Shown: in pieces, positions 1 to 8,966 of the stretch
Layout: the number at the start of each line of letters is the position of its first letter
How positions within the stretch are numbered: position 1 is the stretch's first letter
From: Amycolatopsis sp. WAC 01376
GTDB taxonomy: Bacteria; Actinomycetota; Actinomycetes; Mycobacteriales; Pseudonocardiaceae
Length of the DNA stretch: 64,000 nucleotides
Assembly (NCBI RefSeq): GCF_003947415.1
Contig: NZ_QHKL01000007.1
Location: 549,294-613,293, forward strand
Reading direction: 5' to 3'
Notes under the pieces: model-generated
The model's database searches: none
The model's input: only the letters and a program-made list of their open reading frames with translations
What the model was told of the DNA's origin: nothing
Translations under genes and position numbers: made by a program

Positions 1-588
1 CTGAACCAGCTCAGCGGCGGACGGCTCGTGCTCGGCGTCGCGTCCGGCTGGGCCCGTCAGGAGTTCGAAGCGCTCGACGTCCCGTTCGAGAAACGAGGAC
101 GGCTGACCGACGGCCATCTCGACGCCGTCCGGAAAGCCTGGGCCGACGACGCCGACTACCGCGCCGGCGACATCCCGATCTGGGTCGGCGGCAACAGCGA
201 CGCCGGGATCCGCCGCGCCGTCCGGGTCGGAGACGCCTGGCATCCGCTGCGGGCCACCCTCCCCTGGCTCACCGAAGCCCTCACCAGGGTCAAGACCATC
301 GCCGACGCGCAGAACCGGCCCGTCCCCGCGTTCACCCCGCGGATCCTGCTGAACATCACCGGCCGTCCGGTCACCGGACCCGGCCGCCTCGCCGGGGAAG
401 GCACGATCGAGCAGATCGTCGACGACCTCGACCGGCTACGCCACCTCGGCGCCGAGACGGTCGTCCTCGACCCGTTCTCCGGTGACCCCGAGGAGACACT
501 CCGCCCGGAAGCCGCCTGGCAGGCGCTGGCGACCGTGGCCGCACACTGGGAACTGGGCCGCTACCGAACCGAACAGGACCGACCATGA
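1..588 (+). CDS. LLM-class F420-dependent oxidoreductase, C-terminal part (5' truncated)
   Basis: The reading frame is open from the first base, so the gene starts outside the window; about 195 residues are visible. The beginning reads LNQLSGGRLVLGVASGW, the typical core of luciferase-like monooxygenases, followed by the IWVGGNS segment that lines the flavin pocket in this family. These enzymes use F420 or FMN to oxidise or reduce small organic substrates in the cytoplasm; the substrate cannot be read from the sequence. The stop codon overlaps the ATG of the deaminase downstream (ATGA), so the two are probably translated together. The family call is firm, the cofactor choice is inference. Confidence 0.85.
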   Translation: MNQLSGGRLVLGVASGWARQEFEALDVPFEKRGRLTDGHLDAVRKAWADDADYRAGDIPIWVGGNSDAGIRRAVRVGDAWHPLRATLPWLTEALTRVKTIADAQNRPVPAFTPRILLNITGRPVTGPGRLAGEGTIEQIVDDLDRLRHLGAETVVLDPFSGDPEETLRPEAAWQALATVAAHWELGRYRTEQDRP

Positions 589-1010
589 CCGAAGAAGACG
601 AGAAGTTCCTCCGCCGCGCCATCGAACTGGCCGCGAAATCCCGCACGGACGGCGACCCGCCCTTCGGCTCGCTCCTCGTCGGCCCCGACGGCACGGTGCT
701 CGCCGAGGACCACAACACCTCGGTGTCGCAATCGGACATCAGCCTGCACCCGGAGCTGAAACTCGCCGTCTGGGCCGCGCGCGAACTCGACCCCGTCGTC
801 GCCGCGGAGACCACGATGTACACCAGTTGCCAGCCGTGCGGGATGTGCCAGGGCGCCATCGAACGCTCCGGCCTCGGCCGGGTCGTGTTCGCCCTTTCCG
901 GCGACCAGGTCAACGCACTCAAGCCGCCGCACGCCGCGCCGCCCGTCCGGCTCGAAGGCCCGGCGTTGTACGACGAGGCCCGCGTCCCCGTGGCGGGCTA
1001 CTACACCTGA
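585..1010 (+). CDS. Nucleoside deaminase (cytidine/deoxycytidylate deaminase family)
   Basis: A 141-residue protein with the zinc-dependent deaminase signature: HPE at residues 55-57 (His ligand and catalytic Glu) and PCGMC at 84-88 (two Cys ligands). The usual HAE is HPE here. The length fits the single-domain cytosine/guanine/adenosine deaminase group that hydrolyses the exocyclic amine of a free base or nucleoside. The start ATG overlaps the stop of the preceding oxidoreductase gene by four bases, which suggests one operon. Which base is deaminated is unknown. Confidence 0.85.
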   Translation: MTEEDEKFLRRAIELAAKSRTDGDPPFGSLLVGPDGTVLAEDHNTSVSQSDISLHPELKLAVWAARELDPVVAAETTMYTSCQPCGMCQGAIERSGLGRVVFALSGDQVNALKPPHAAPPVRLEGPALYDEARVPVAGYYT

Positions 1011-1185
1011 GCGGCGGCAAATCGGAATTCCGGCGGGGCCAGAATCGGCCCCATCACCGGATTCCCTTTCCGCAGCTCGATTTTCGCGGCAGGCTCTTCT
1101 CCGAACCCGGGATCCAGTCCGCGACCGCACCCAGCGTGGCGGCACGGGCCTCGAAAGGCTCGGTCGTGCTCGCGAACATTCAGAC

Positions 1186-1275
1186 TCAGTAATCCATGTA
1201 GTAGATCACCCAGCCCGACTCCTTACTGCGAATGCCGCGCAGCATCGAACGCGTGAAGAAACGAACGGCCTTCAT
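1186..1275 (-). CDS. Possible 29-residue small protein
   Basis: In the 300-base gap between the deaminase and the recombinase the minus strand carries a 29-codon frame, ATG at 1275 to TGA at 1186. The peptide is basic and ends in an aromatic run, WVIYYMDY. Most codons end in G or C, like the surrounding genes, but no clear ribosome binding site is visible and the family is not one I recognise. It may be a real small protein or chance. The rest of the gap (1011-1185 and 1276-1311) shows nothing recognisable. Confidence 0.25.
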   Translation of the reverse strand: MKAVRFFTRSMLRGIRSKESGWVIYYMDY

Positions 1276-1311
1276 TGGCGGAACGAGACGGGTCGCCGAC
1301 GACGGCCTAGG

Positions 1312-2448
1312 ATGATCACGATGTCCGCCGAACTCGTGCCCTCCGCGCCGGAAGCACCGACGGCCCGGCTGCCGGAGACCAGGGCCGAGAACCGGCGGCA
1401 AATCCTCGCCGAAGCCGTCGCGCTGCTTCCCGCGCTCCCGCCCGCCGACCCGCTCGACCGGTACGCGATCCGGCACATCACCACGCTCTGGCTCGAGACC
1501 GACAAGACCGACCACACCCGCCGCGCCTACTACGCCGACCTCTCCGCCTGGCTCGGCTGGTGCGCTCGCACCGGGCTCGACCCGCTGACGGCCCGCCGCG
1601 CCGACGTCGACGCCTGGAAGAACACCCTCACCGTCACCGGCAGGGACGGCCTGCCCCGGCCGGCCGCCGACTCCACCGTCGCGCGCACCCTCGCCGGCAT
1701 CTCCAGCTGGTACCGGTACCTGCAGTCCAACGACATCGCCGACCGCAACCCGGTCTCCGCGGTCAACCGGCCCAAAACCGGCAAGACCCCGCCGCTACCG
1801 GCCCTCGGCGGCGAGTCGACGGCGAAACTGCTGAACCACATGGAGAACCGGGCTCGCACCAACGACACCGAAGCGTCCTGGCGCGACGCCGCCGTCGTCG
1901 CGATCCTGTTCTACACCGGCCTGCGTGTCTCCGGCCTGACCACCGCGACCGTGCGCGACCTGGACACCGACGCCGGGCACACGATCCTGCGCTACACCGC
2001 CAAGGGCGGCCACCGCGACTTCGTCCCGCTCGTCCCCGCCGCCCTGCATCCGCTGCACCGCTACCTCGACCTGCGCGCCGCCCGCGCCGGAGTCCGTCCC
2101 GACGAACTGACCGGGCCACTGCTCGCGACCATGCCCCACCTCTACGACAGCACCAAACCCGGCGGAAAACCGTTGGCGCAACGGGACGTCTGGTTCCTCC
2201 TGCGGGCACAGGCCCGTGCCGCCGGACTCGCCGAAGCGAACACCATCTCCCCGCACACCGCGCGGCGCACCACCGGCACCCTGCTGCTGGCCAACGACGT
2301 CCCGGTGCAGAAGGTCCAGGACCTGCTGGGCCACGCCGACATCCGCACCACCCGCGACCGCTACGACGCGCACCGGCACAAGCTGGAGACCTCCCCCGTG
2401 CACGCGCTCGCGCAGTTGCTCGCCGACGCGCGCCACCGTCAGAGCTGA
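1312..2448 (+). CDS. Tyrosine recombinase / site-specific integrase
   Basis: A 378-residue XerC/XerD-like recombinase. An N-terminal SAM-like core-binding domain (about residues 50-150) is followed by a catalytic domain with the full active-site set: Arg205 in TGLRVSG, Lys231, His315 and Arg318 in HTARR, His341 in LLGHADI and the nucleophile Tyr351 in DRYDAHR. It would cut and rejoin DNA at a specific site. No excisionase, replication gene or duplicated attachment site is visible nearby, so it is either a solitary recombinase or a relic of an integrated element. Met4 (1321) is an alternative start. Confidence 0.9.
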   Translation: MITMSAELVPSAPEAPTARLPETRAENRRQILAEAVALLPALPPADPLDRYAIRHITTLWLETDKTDHTRRAYYADLSAWLGWCARTGLDPLTARRADVDAWKNTLTVTGRDGLPRPAADSTVARTLAGISSWYRYLQSNDIADRNPVSAVNRPKTGKTPPLPALGGESTAKLLNHMENRARTNDTEASWRDAAVVAILFYTGLRVSGLTTATVRDLDTDAGHTILRYTAKGGHRDFVPLVPAALHPLHRYLDLRAARAGVRPDELTGPLLATMPHLYDSTKPGGKPLAQRDVWFLLRAQARAAGLAEANTISPHTARRTTGTLLLANDVPVQKVQDLLGHADIRTTRDRYDAHRHKLETSPVHALAQLLADARHRQS

Positions 2449-2627
2449 GCCTGCCCCAGCTGGGACTTCGTCGCCCCGATCACGACACCGTCGACCCGCG
2501 TGAGCCAGCTCCCGCACAGACACCGGACGTACTCCAGCCTGCCCTGGGACACCCTCTGGGTGTTCCGCACGCTTCCCGGCAGTTCCGCCAGCGGCCACCC
2601 GCACCGCGGGCACATGTTCGCTTCCAT
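2439..2627 (-). CDS. Small zinc-ribbon protein
   Basis: A 62-residue protein with two cysteine pairs, CPRC near the N-terminus and CLC about 33 residues later, the layout of a zinc ribbon. The C-terminal half is a short beta-rich stretch (GSWLTRVDGVVIGATK). The frame could extend to 2663, but ATG 2627 puts the first Cys knuckle near the N-terminus; ATG 2615 is also possible. It ends inside the last codons of the recombinase on the other strand and is divergent from the CGNR-like gene, with only 25 bases between start codons. Function unknown. Confidence 0.6.
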   Translation of the reverse strand: MEANMCPRCGWPLAELPGSVRNTQRVSQGRLEYVRCLCGSWLTRVDGVVIGATKSQLGQAQL

Positions 2628-2652
2628 ACCCCGATCGTGCTGTAATGATTCA

Positions 2653-3165
2653 ATGCACTTCAACCCTTACGGCGGAGCGGCGGCGCAGATCGCCGCCGAA
2701 CTGGTCAATCTCGGCGACGCCGCCGGACCAGCCACCCTCACCGCGATCTTCAAAGACCGCATGACCGTCCCCGCCGTCCAGGAACACGAATCGACCGAGA
2801 TCATCACCTGGACCCAGCGACTCCGGCACGTCTTCGAAGCCGACCCGGCCACACGCGTCGACCTGGTCAACGCACTGCTCCACGACTCCGCGTCCAAGCC
2901 CTACATCTCCACCCACGACGGCAAAGCCCCCCACCTGCACTACGTCGACGCGCACGCCGGCACCGTCTCCCGGGTCCGGGCCTACACCGCGGGCGGGCTC
3001 GCGCACCTCGTCTGCGACGCCCCGGATCGCTTCGGCGTCTGCTCACGCGAAGGCTGCGAAACCGTCTACGTCGACGTCTCCCGCAACGGCCGGCGCCGCT
3101 TCTGCTCGACCCGCTGCGGCACCAGGGTCCACGTCGCCGACCACCGCACCCGGCAGGCCGGCTAG
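2653..3165 (+). CDS. CGNR-type zinc-finger protein (putative regulator)
   Basis: A 170-residue protein in two parts. The N-terminal ~130 residues resemble the stress-regulator-like domain that precedes CGNR zinc fingers in actinobacteria. The C-terminal ~40 residues hold four Cys in CSREGC and FCSTRC, followed by a basic tail. The motif reads CGTR rather than the canonical CGNR. Such proteins are presumed DNA-binding regulators. ATG 2653 is preceded by TAATGA only five bases upstream, compatible with a leaderless transcript, which is common in actinomycetes. Confidence 0.75.
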   Translation: MHFNPYGGAAAQIAAELVNLGDAAGPATLTAIFKDRMTVPAVQEHESTEIITWTQRLRHVFEADPATRVDLVNALLHDSASKPYISTHDGKAPHLHYVDAHAGTVSRVRAYTAGGLAHLVCDAPDRFGVCSREGCETVYVDVSRNGRRRFCSTRCGTRVHVADHRTRQAG

Positions 3166-3187
3166 ACGCCCGGTGCGAGAGTTCGGT

Positions 3188-4423
3188 CTAGATCGCGTAC
3201 CTCCAGGCCGTCAGGGCATGCGCCGAGAACCACGCGCCCAGGACCACCCACGACGCCGCGGCCGCCACCGCCGTCACCGTCCGCCGCTTCGACAACCCGA
3301 TCGCGATCGGGATCAGCACCGGGAAAGCAGGCAGGATGAACCGGATCTTCGCGTCCGGCAGCCCCCGCGTCCCGATCGCCAGCAACAGCACCCCGACGCC
3401 GTACAGCGTCAACGGCCACGGCACCCGGATCAACGCCGCCACAACGGCCAACGCCACCGCACCCAGCAGCAACAACACCGTCAACGTGCTGAACACCGAC
3501 TCGTCCCCGGTCAACCGCGCCAGCACCGAATCCGCCGTCTCCGCCCCGAAATCGAACTCGGTGTTCCAGCCCCGCAACTCGATGTCCTGCCAGCCGGTCC
3601 AACTACCCGTCCGGTACGCGACGAACCCCAGGTACCCCGCCACCCCCAACGGCGCGACCACCGCACCCGCCAACGCCCACCAGCGCTTCTCCGTGCGCCG
3701 GAAGACCGCGATCAACGCCGCCACGACGACCACCGCGACCAGCACCACCGCCGTCGACCGGGACAACCCGGCCCCGAAAGCGCACAACCCGGCCAGCATC
3801 CAGCGCCGCTCCAGCACCCCCACCAGCGCCCACACCGCGAACGCGCAGAAAACCGCCTCCGTGTAAGCCATCGAGAACACGATCGCCATCGGCGCCCCGG
3901 CCCACAACGCCACCAGCAGCAACCCGGTCCGGTCACCCCGATCCGGCGACACCGCCCGCCCGATCCGGATCAGCCCGCACGCCAGCACGAGACCAGCGAT
4001 CACCGACACCGTCAGCGCCGCGGTCACAACGTCGGGCCCGAGCCACATCACCGCGCCGACGAGCTTCGGATACAGCGGGAAGAACGCCATCGGCGCGTCC
4101 GAATACGGCTGCCTCGCCGCGTCCAGGGTCCCCGGCAGATCCGCGTACCCGTGCACCGCCAGCCGCAGGTACCACTGACCGTCCCACGCGGTCAGCCGAT
4201 CGGTCAGCGTCGCCCCGCGCCGGGAGGCCAGCAGATCCAGCAACTGGACACTCGCCGTGCGGATCACCAGATACAGCGCGATCGCCCTCGGGTAAGGCGA
4301 CCAGGCCAGTCTGTCGAGGACTCTCTCGAACACACGCGCCGGACGCCCCTGCCGGGGCGCCGTCTCGGGAACGGCGGGTTGATCAAGGTCGTCGACTTCT
4401 CGAAGCACGATCAGAGTGTCCAC
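3188..4423 (-). CDS. PIG-V-like integral-membrane mannosyltransferase
   Basis: A 411-residue polytopic membrane protein with about ten hydrophobic segments after a ~45-residue cytoplasmic N-terminus. The first large loop carries AWDGQWYLRLAVHGY and then FFPLYPKLV, the pattern of the PIG-V family and related actinobacterial glycosyltransferases that use polyprenyl-phosphate-linked mannose. It would act at the cytoplasmic membrane in lipoglycan or protein mannosylation; the acceptor is unknown. The start is GTG at 4423. It converges with the CGNR-like gene 22 bases away. Confidence 0.75.
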   Translation of the reverse strand: MDTLIVLREVDDLDQPAVPETAPRQGRPARVFERVLDRLAWSPYPRAIALYLVIRTASVQLLDLLASRRGATLTDRLTAWDGQWYLRLAVHGYADLPGTLDAARQPYSDAPMAFFPLYPKLVGAVMWLGPDVVTAALTVSVIAGLVLACGLIRIGRAVSPDRGDRTGLLLVALWAGAPMAIVFSMAYTEAVFCAFAVWALVGVLERRWMLAGLCAFGAGLSRSTAVVLVAVVVVAALIAVFRRTEKRWWALAGAVVAPLGVAGYLGFVAYRTGSWTGWQDIELRGWNTEFDFGAETADSVLARLTGDESVFSTLTVLLLLGAVALAVVAALIRVPWPLTLYGVGVLLLAIGTRGLPDAKIRFILPAFPVLIPIAIGLSKRRTVTAVAAAASWVVLGAWFSAHALTAWRYAI

Positions 4424-4560
4424 AATGTGAGGTCATTTCGCCGTTCGATCCCGAAGATTCACAGCTCGAAAGCAGGTGGGGAAGGCCACAAACCAGGCTT
4501 GTGAGCCCACCTCGATCTTGTGTTTCCCAGCCCCCGCCCACGGCTCCTACGGTCGGAACC

Positions 4561-5316
4561 ATGAGCGAACAGAACCTCAACGACACGGTCGCGATCATCG
4601 CCGGCGGCGCGAAGAACCTCGGTGGACTCCTCTCCACCACCCTCGCCGAGGCCGGCGCCAAGGTCGTCGTCCACTACCACGGCGACACCTCCGCGGCCGA
4701 CGCCGAGAAGACCGTCGAAGCCGTCCGCGGCACCGGCTCCGAAGCCATCGCCGTCCAAGGCGACCTGACCAGGGTCGCCGACGTCCGCCGCCTCTTCGAC
4801 ACCGCGATCGACAACTTCGGCCGCGCCGACATCGCGGTCAACACCACCGGCATGGTCCTGCGCAAACCGATCCTCGAAACCACCGAGGAGGAGTACGACC
4901 GCATGTTCGCGGTCAACGCGAAAGCCGCCTACTTCTTCATCCAGGAAGCCGGACGGCGTCTTTCCGACAACGGCAAGATCATCAGCCTCGGCACCTCACT
5001 GCTGGCGGCCTTCACCGACGGCTACTCCACCTACGCCGGCGGCAAAGCCCCACTGGAGCACTTCACCAGGGCGGCCGCCAAAGAGTTCGCCGACCGCGGC
5101 ATCTCGGTCAACGTCGTCGCCCCCGGCCCGATGGACACCCCGTTCTTCTACCCGCAGGAAACGCCCGAACGGGTCGAGTTCCACAAGTCTCAGGCCATGG
5201 GTGGACGCCTCACGAAGATCGAGGACATCGTGCCGATCATCCGGTTCCTTGCCACCGACGGCGGCTGGTTCACCGGCCAGACGATGTTCCCGAACGGCGG
5301 CTACACCACCCGCTGA
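4561..5316 (+). CDS. Short-chain dehydrogenase/reductase (SDR)
   Basis: A 251-residue classical SDR with a Rossmann fold. The nucleotide-binding turn is GGAKNLGG (residues 15-22), a departure from the usual TGxxxGxG. Catalytic Tyr158 and Lys162 lie in YAGGK after a Ser/Thr-rich SLGTS strand, and the C-terminus has the usual NVVAPGPMDTPF segment. It would reduce a carbonyl or oxidise an alcohol with NAD(P). ATG 4561 was chosen because the upstream extension is proline-rich and unlike the family. A LysR regulator follows 51 bases downstream on the same strand. Confidence 0.85.
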   Translation: MSEQNLNDTVAIIAGGAKNLGGLLSTTLAEAGAKVVVHYHGDTSAADAEKTVEAVRGTGSEAIAVQGDLTRVADVRRLFDTAIDNFGRADIAVNTTGMVLRKPILETTEEEYDRMFAVNAKAAYFFIQEAGRRLSDNGKIISLGTSLLAAFTDGYSTYAGGKAPLEHFTRAAAKEFADRGISVNVVAPGPMDTPFFYPQETPERVEFHKSQAMGGRLTKIEDIVPIIRFLATDGGWFTGQTMFPNGGYTTR

Positions 5317-5367
5317 CCCCTACGCTGACCGAGACGCCGCAGACCGAACACGAAGGGGAACCCCGGG

Positions 5368-6246
5368 GTGGGCCTGGACCTGTACAAGCTGAACCACCTC
5401 ATCGCCGTCGCGGAAGAAGGCAGCTTCACCCGCGCGGCGACCCGGCTGCACCTGAGCCAGCAGGCGCTGTCGACCTCGGTGCGCACGCTCGAGCGGGAAG
5501 TCGGCGTCCCCCTGCTCGAGCGGAGCGCCACCGGCGTCACCGTCCTCCCCGCCGGACAGGCACTCATCGCCGACGCCCACCTCCTGCACGGCATCGCCGA
5601 CTCCGCCGTCCAGCGCGCCCGGCGCATCGGCAGGAGCGAACCGGAACGACTCCGCGTCGGCCACACCCCCGCGGTCACCGGCGACGAGGTCACCGCCCTG
5701 CTCCGGAAGCACCAGCCCGACCCCGGGCTGATCATCGACGTCAACCAGCGCTATCCCGACGAACTCGTCGCGCAACTACTCGGCGGACAACTCGATCTCG
5801 GCCTCGGCCGCGCCCTGACCCTCGCGCACGGCCTCGTCGGCACCACCCTGATCCGGCAGCCGCTCAACGTCGCCGTCGCGGCCGGCCACCGCCTCGCCGG
5901 ACGCGACGACCTCCAGCTGAGCGACCTCGCCGACGAGGAGATCACCGTCTGGGGACATCCCGGCCGCTCCGGGTACACCGATCTGCTCGTCAATCTCTGC
6001 CGTGACGCGGGATTCGAGCCACGCGTGCGCCGCAACCCCATCCAGGGAACACCACCGGTCACCGCCGTACTCGACACCGACGGCGTCGCCTTCGTGACCG
6101 CGGCGCCCGGACCGGCGGCCGGCGGCGCGGTGTGTGTCCTGCGGCTGGAACCGGCGGTACACGTCCCGCTTCAGGCCCTTTGGCCCCAGCACGGCACTTC
6201 CGACGCTCGCCAAGCCTTTCTCGCGTCTGCCCAGGGTTTCTCCTGA
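5368..6246 (+). CDS. LysR-family transcriptional regulator
   Basis: 292 residues starting at GTG 5368. Residues 1-60 form the winged helix-turn-helix (LNHLIAVAEEGSFTRAATRLHLSQQALS), and the remainder is a LysR substrate-binding domain with LRVGHTPAVTG as its first strand. It lies just behind the SDR gene on the same strand rather than divergent from a target, so it may share its transcript. Effector unknown. Confidence 0.9.
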   Translation: MGLDLYKLNHLIAVAEEGSFTRAATRLHLSQQALSTSVRTLEREVGVPLLERSATGVTVLPAGQALIADAHLLHGIADSAVQRARRIGRSEPERLRVGHTPAVTGDEVTALLRKHQPDPGLIIDVNQRYPDELVAQLLGGQLDLGLGRALTLAHGLVGTTLIRQPLNVAVAAGHRLAGRDDLQLSDLADEEITVWGHPGRSGYTDLLVNLCRDAGFEPRVRRNPIQGTPPVTAVLDTDGVAFVTAAPGPAAGGAVCVLRLEPAVHVPLQALWPQHGTSDARQAFLASAQGFS

Positions 6247-6317
6247 GGCGCACGGGCCTCTGAAGGACTAGGTACCTACTGCGTGACCTGTGGCGCTTCT
6301 TGCGTGATGCCGGGTTG

Positions 6318-6376
6318 AAGTACATGAAGGCCCCCTTCCTGTACCTAGGCGCAAGGAAGGGGTCCTTCATGTACTT
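6318..6376. repeat. Long inverted repeat, family C copy 1 (terminator-like)
   Basis: Two 23-base arms (6318-6340 and 6354-6376) pair with one mismatch around a 13-base loop, GTACCTAGGCGCA. The core of the arms is TACATGAAGG and CCTTCATGTA. The same structure with an identical loop recurs at 24632-24686. This copy lies between the 3' ends of the convergent LysR and MarR genes, so it could terminate both. No T-tract follows either arm. Confidence 0.85.
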
Positions 6377-6470
6377 GGGGAAGGCCTTCACGGACCGCGG
6401 GCCCGCGATCAGCCGAAGCCAGCGGTCAGCAGGTACCGAGGGTCACCCTCAAGAGAGTCCGAATCGCCAC

Positions 6471-6938
6471 TCACGAGGCCTCGCCGGTTCGCCGATCGTG
6501 GTGATCCAGCAGCTTCGACAGCAACTCGCTGAACTGCTTCCGCTCGCCGGGTGACAGCGGTTCCAGCAGTTCGTCCTGGCGCTCGGCCAGCTGTTTCTCC
6601 AGCCTCCGCAACTGCCGCTTCCCCGCGGTGGTCAGCGAGATGACGTTGCGCCGCCGATCGGCGGGGTCCGGGGCACGCTCGACCAGTTCGCGTTCGGCGA
6701 GTTCGTTGATCGTCGCGACCATCTCGCTGACGTGGATCCCACTGCGGCGACCCAGCGTCGCCTGACTGGCGGGCCCGTACTCCTCCAGCGTCGCCAGTAC
6801 GCGGTAGTGGTAGCCACGGGCGTCGACGGCGGAGAACCCGTCGGTCACCAGGCGATGGGCGTGGTTCGCGGTCTGCGTGAGCAGCCAGCTGGGCAGACCG
6901 CGCCATCGGGCAGGCGGCTCTCCGGACGAGTTCTCCAT
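6471..6938 (-). CDS. MarR-family transcriptional regulator
   Basis: 155 residues with a winged helix-turn-helix; the recognition region is SQATLGRRSGIHVSEMVATINELAERELVERA and the wing is DPADRRRNVISLT. Length and fold are normal for MarR dimers, which usually repress a divergent gene and release on binding a phenolic or lipophilic ligand. The gene is divergent from the epoxide hydrolase gene with two strong palindromes between them, so that gene is the likely target. Confidence 0.9.
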   Translation of the reverse strand: MENSSGEPPARWRGLPSWLLTQTANHAHRLVTDGFSAVDARGYHYRVLATLEEYGPASQATLGRRSGIHVSEMVATINELAERELVERAPDPADRRRNVISLTTAGKRQLRRLEKQLAERQDELLEPLSPGERKQFSELLSKLLDHHDRRTGEAS

Positions 6939-6966
6939 GTGACGAGTCTAACCAATCGTTGGGAGC

Positions 6967-7022
6967 CCGAACGATTACGGTATCGTTCGGAGACCAAACG
7001 TTAGTCGCCTAAACGTTTAGGC
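6967..7022. promoter_or_regulatory. Two palindromes in the MarR/epoxide hydrolase intergenic region
   Basis: The first has 9-base arms CCGAACGAT/ATCGTTCGG (6967-6975 and 6982-6990) around six bases. The second is the perfect 16-mer GCCTAAACGTTTAGGC at 7007-7022. Their centres are about 36 bases apart, and the second ends 21 bases before the hydrolase ATG. Both have the size expected of operators for a MarR dimer; the assignment to this MarR protein is inference. Confidence 0.6.
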
Positions 7023-7043
7023 AACCACTGGGAGCAAAAGACC

Positions 7044-8123
7044 ATGATCAAACCCTTCCGCATCGACATCCCCCAGGCCGACCTCGACGATCTCCACGAC
7101 CGCCTGTCCCGCACCCGCTGGCCCAACGAGATCACCGACGCCGGCTCGGACTACGGCTTTCCGCTGGCCCGCCTCAAGGAACTGGCCGAGCACTGGCGCA
7201 CCGGTTACGACTGGCGCGCACACGAAGCCGCGCTCAACGAGCTTCCACACTTCACCACCGAGATCGAAGGCCAGAACATCCACTTCGTCCACGTCCGGTC
7301 CGCGAACCCGGACGCCCTCGCGCTGATCCTCACCCACGGCTGGCCCGGTTCGTTCCTGGAGTTCCTCGACGTGATCGAGCCGCTGTCACGCGACTTCCAC
7401 CTGGTCATCCCGTCCATCCCCGGCTACGGATTCTCCGGCCCGACCCACGAACGCGGCTGGGACCTCACCCGGATCGCGCGAGCTTGGGCCGAGCTGATGC
7501 ACAGGCTCGGATACGAGCACTACGGCGCACAGGGTGGCGACTTCGGCTCGGGCATCTCGATCGCACTCGGCACGGTGGCCCCCGAACAGGTCGTCGGCGT
7601 ACACGTCAACTACCTGCCGACCCGGCCGGACGCCGGTGTCGAACTGTCCGAAAAGGACGAAGCCCGGCTGGACAAGGTCCGGCGGCTGATGGCGAACCGG
7701 CCGCCGTATCAGGCCCTGCAGGCCGCGACCCCGCAGACCATCGGCTACGCGCTGACGGATTCGCCGGTCGGCCAGCTGGCCTGGATCGCCGAGCGTTTCG
7801 CGCAGTGGACCGATCCCCGCTCGCCGGTCAGCGACGACCGGATGCTCACCGACATCTCCCTGTACTGGCTGACCGCGACCGCGGCCTCCTCCGCGCGACT
7901 GCACCACGAGGCCGCGCGCGGCACCGAGCCGTGCCCGGTCCCACTCGGCGTGGCGGTGTTCCCGCACGACATCACGCAGTCGGTGCGACCACTGGCCGAG
8001 CGGCTGTACGACATCAGGCACTGGTCGGAGTTCGAGCGCGGCGGGCACTTCGCCGCGATGGAGGCGCCGGACCTCCTGGCCGACGACATCCGGACTTTCT
8101 TCCTCGGGCTGTCCACGTCTTAG
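7044..8123 (+). CDS. Epoxide hydrolase (microsomal-type alpha/beta hydrolase)
   Basis: 359 residues. Residues 1-110 are the EHN domain (FRIDIPQADLDDLHDRLSRTRWP). The alpha/beta-hydrolase core follows with oxyanion motif HGWPGS (98-103), nucleophile Asp166 in GAQGGDFGSG and catalytic His335 in GGHFAAME. It would open epoxides to vicinal diols through a covalent Asp ester, in the cytoplasm. The ATG follows a GGGAG sequence. The divergent MarR gene probably controls it. Substrate unknown. Confidence 0.9.
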   Translation: MIKPFRIDIPQADLDDLHDRLSRTRWPNEITDAGSDYGFPLARLKELAEHWRTGYDWRAHEAALNELPHFTTEIEGQNIHFVHVRSANPDALALILTHGWPGSFLEFLDVIEPLSRDFHLVIPSIPGYGFSGPTHERGWDLTRIARAWAELMHRLGYEHYGAQGGDFGSGISIALGTVAPEQVVGVHVNYLPTRPDAGVELSEKDEARLDKVRRLMANRPPYQALQAATPQTIGYALTDSPVGQLAWIAERFAQWTDPRSPVSDDRMLTDISLYWLTATAASSARLHHEAARGTEPCPVPLGVAVFPHDITQSVRPLAERLYDIRHWSEFERGGHFAAMEAPDLLADDIRTFFLGLSTS

Positions 8124-8198
8124 CAGTGTTTTCCGATAACACTGATGATTTTTTGAAGCCAGCCCCAGCGTATAGGGCGTTATACACTTGAAGAAAGG

Positions 8199-8906
8199 TC
8201 AGCGAACGGTCGGGAGTTCCGCCGCCTCGACCGACTTCCGGTCTTCCAGGACGCGCTGCTTGGCGTTCTCGATGTGCCGGCGCATCCGAGCGGCCGCCTC
8301 GTCGGGCTCCCCCGCCACCAAGGCGTCGTACACGGCGCGATGCTCCTCCGCCGCCAGCCCGGGCGCTCCCCTGGCGGACCCGAGCTTCGCGAAGAACCGG
8401 AACCGCTGCACCTGTCCCCCGAGTGACCGGTATGCCTTCTCCAGGAACGGATTGTCCGCCTGGGCGGCGATGAGCAGGTGGAATCGTTCGTCGATGGTCC
8501 AGTACGCGCTGAAGGCCGCGGTGTCCGGCGAGGTGGCCGCCCGCGCGAGGTCGTCGACGCTCTCCAGGACCTCTTCGAGGAACTCGGGCGTCGTCCGGCG
8601 GGCGGCCTCGTAGGCGAGCGCGGGTTCGAGGACCAGCCGCGCGTCCATCAGCTTCACCAGCTCGAACTCGGTGAGCAGCGGGGCGACCCGGTAGCCCTTG
8701 AGCGCCTCGCGGCGGACGAGCCCGGTGTGTTCCAGCCGCGCCAGCGCTTCCCGCAGCGGCGTCTGACTGACGTCGAGTTCCCGTGACAGCGCACCGATGT
8801 TGACCGGCTCGCCCGCGGACCATCGGCCGTCGGTGAACTGCCCCAGCAGTACCTCGTACATCCGGTCGGCGAGCGGCTGTCGTCCGGACCTCCGCGGGGA
8901 AGTCAT
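8199..8906 (-). CDS. GntR-family (FCD) transcriptional regulator
   Basis: 235 residues. The N-terminal winged helix-turn-helix includes VNIGALSRELDVSQTPLREALARLEHTGLV, and the C-terminal all-helical FCD effector domain runs from about residue 85 to the end. FCD regulators usually repress catabolic operons and respond to a carboxylic acid, often with a metal. It is divergent from the acid-sugar operon at 9033-15565, whose substrate or an intermediate is the likely effector. Confidence 0.9.
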   Translation of the reverse strand: MTSPRRSGRQPLADRMYEVLLGQFTDGRWSAGEPVNIGALSRELDVSQTPLREALARLEHTGLVRREALKGYRVAPLLTEFELVKLMDARLVLEPALAYEAARRTTPEFLEEVLESVDDLARAATSPDTAAFSAYWTIDERFHLLIAAQADNPFLEKAYRSLGGQVQRFRFFAKLGSARGAPGLAAEEHRAVYDALVAGEPDEAAARMRRHIENAKQRVLEDRKSVEAAELPTVR

Positions 8907-8966
8907 AGGTCCCTCCTTAGTCGCATCACGATATCCCGCGCGCCGGATCGGTTCGATCTTGCCTAG

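Noticed and set aside
1312..3165. Integrated plasmid or prophage around the tyrosine recombinase
   Set aside because: No excisionase, replication, transfer or phage structural genes, no tRNA and no flanking direct repeat could be seen.
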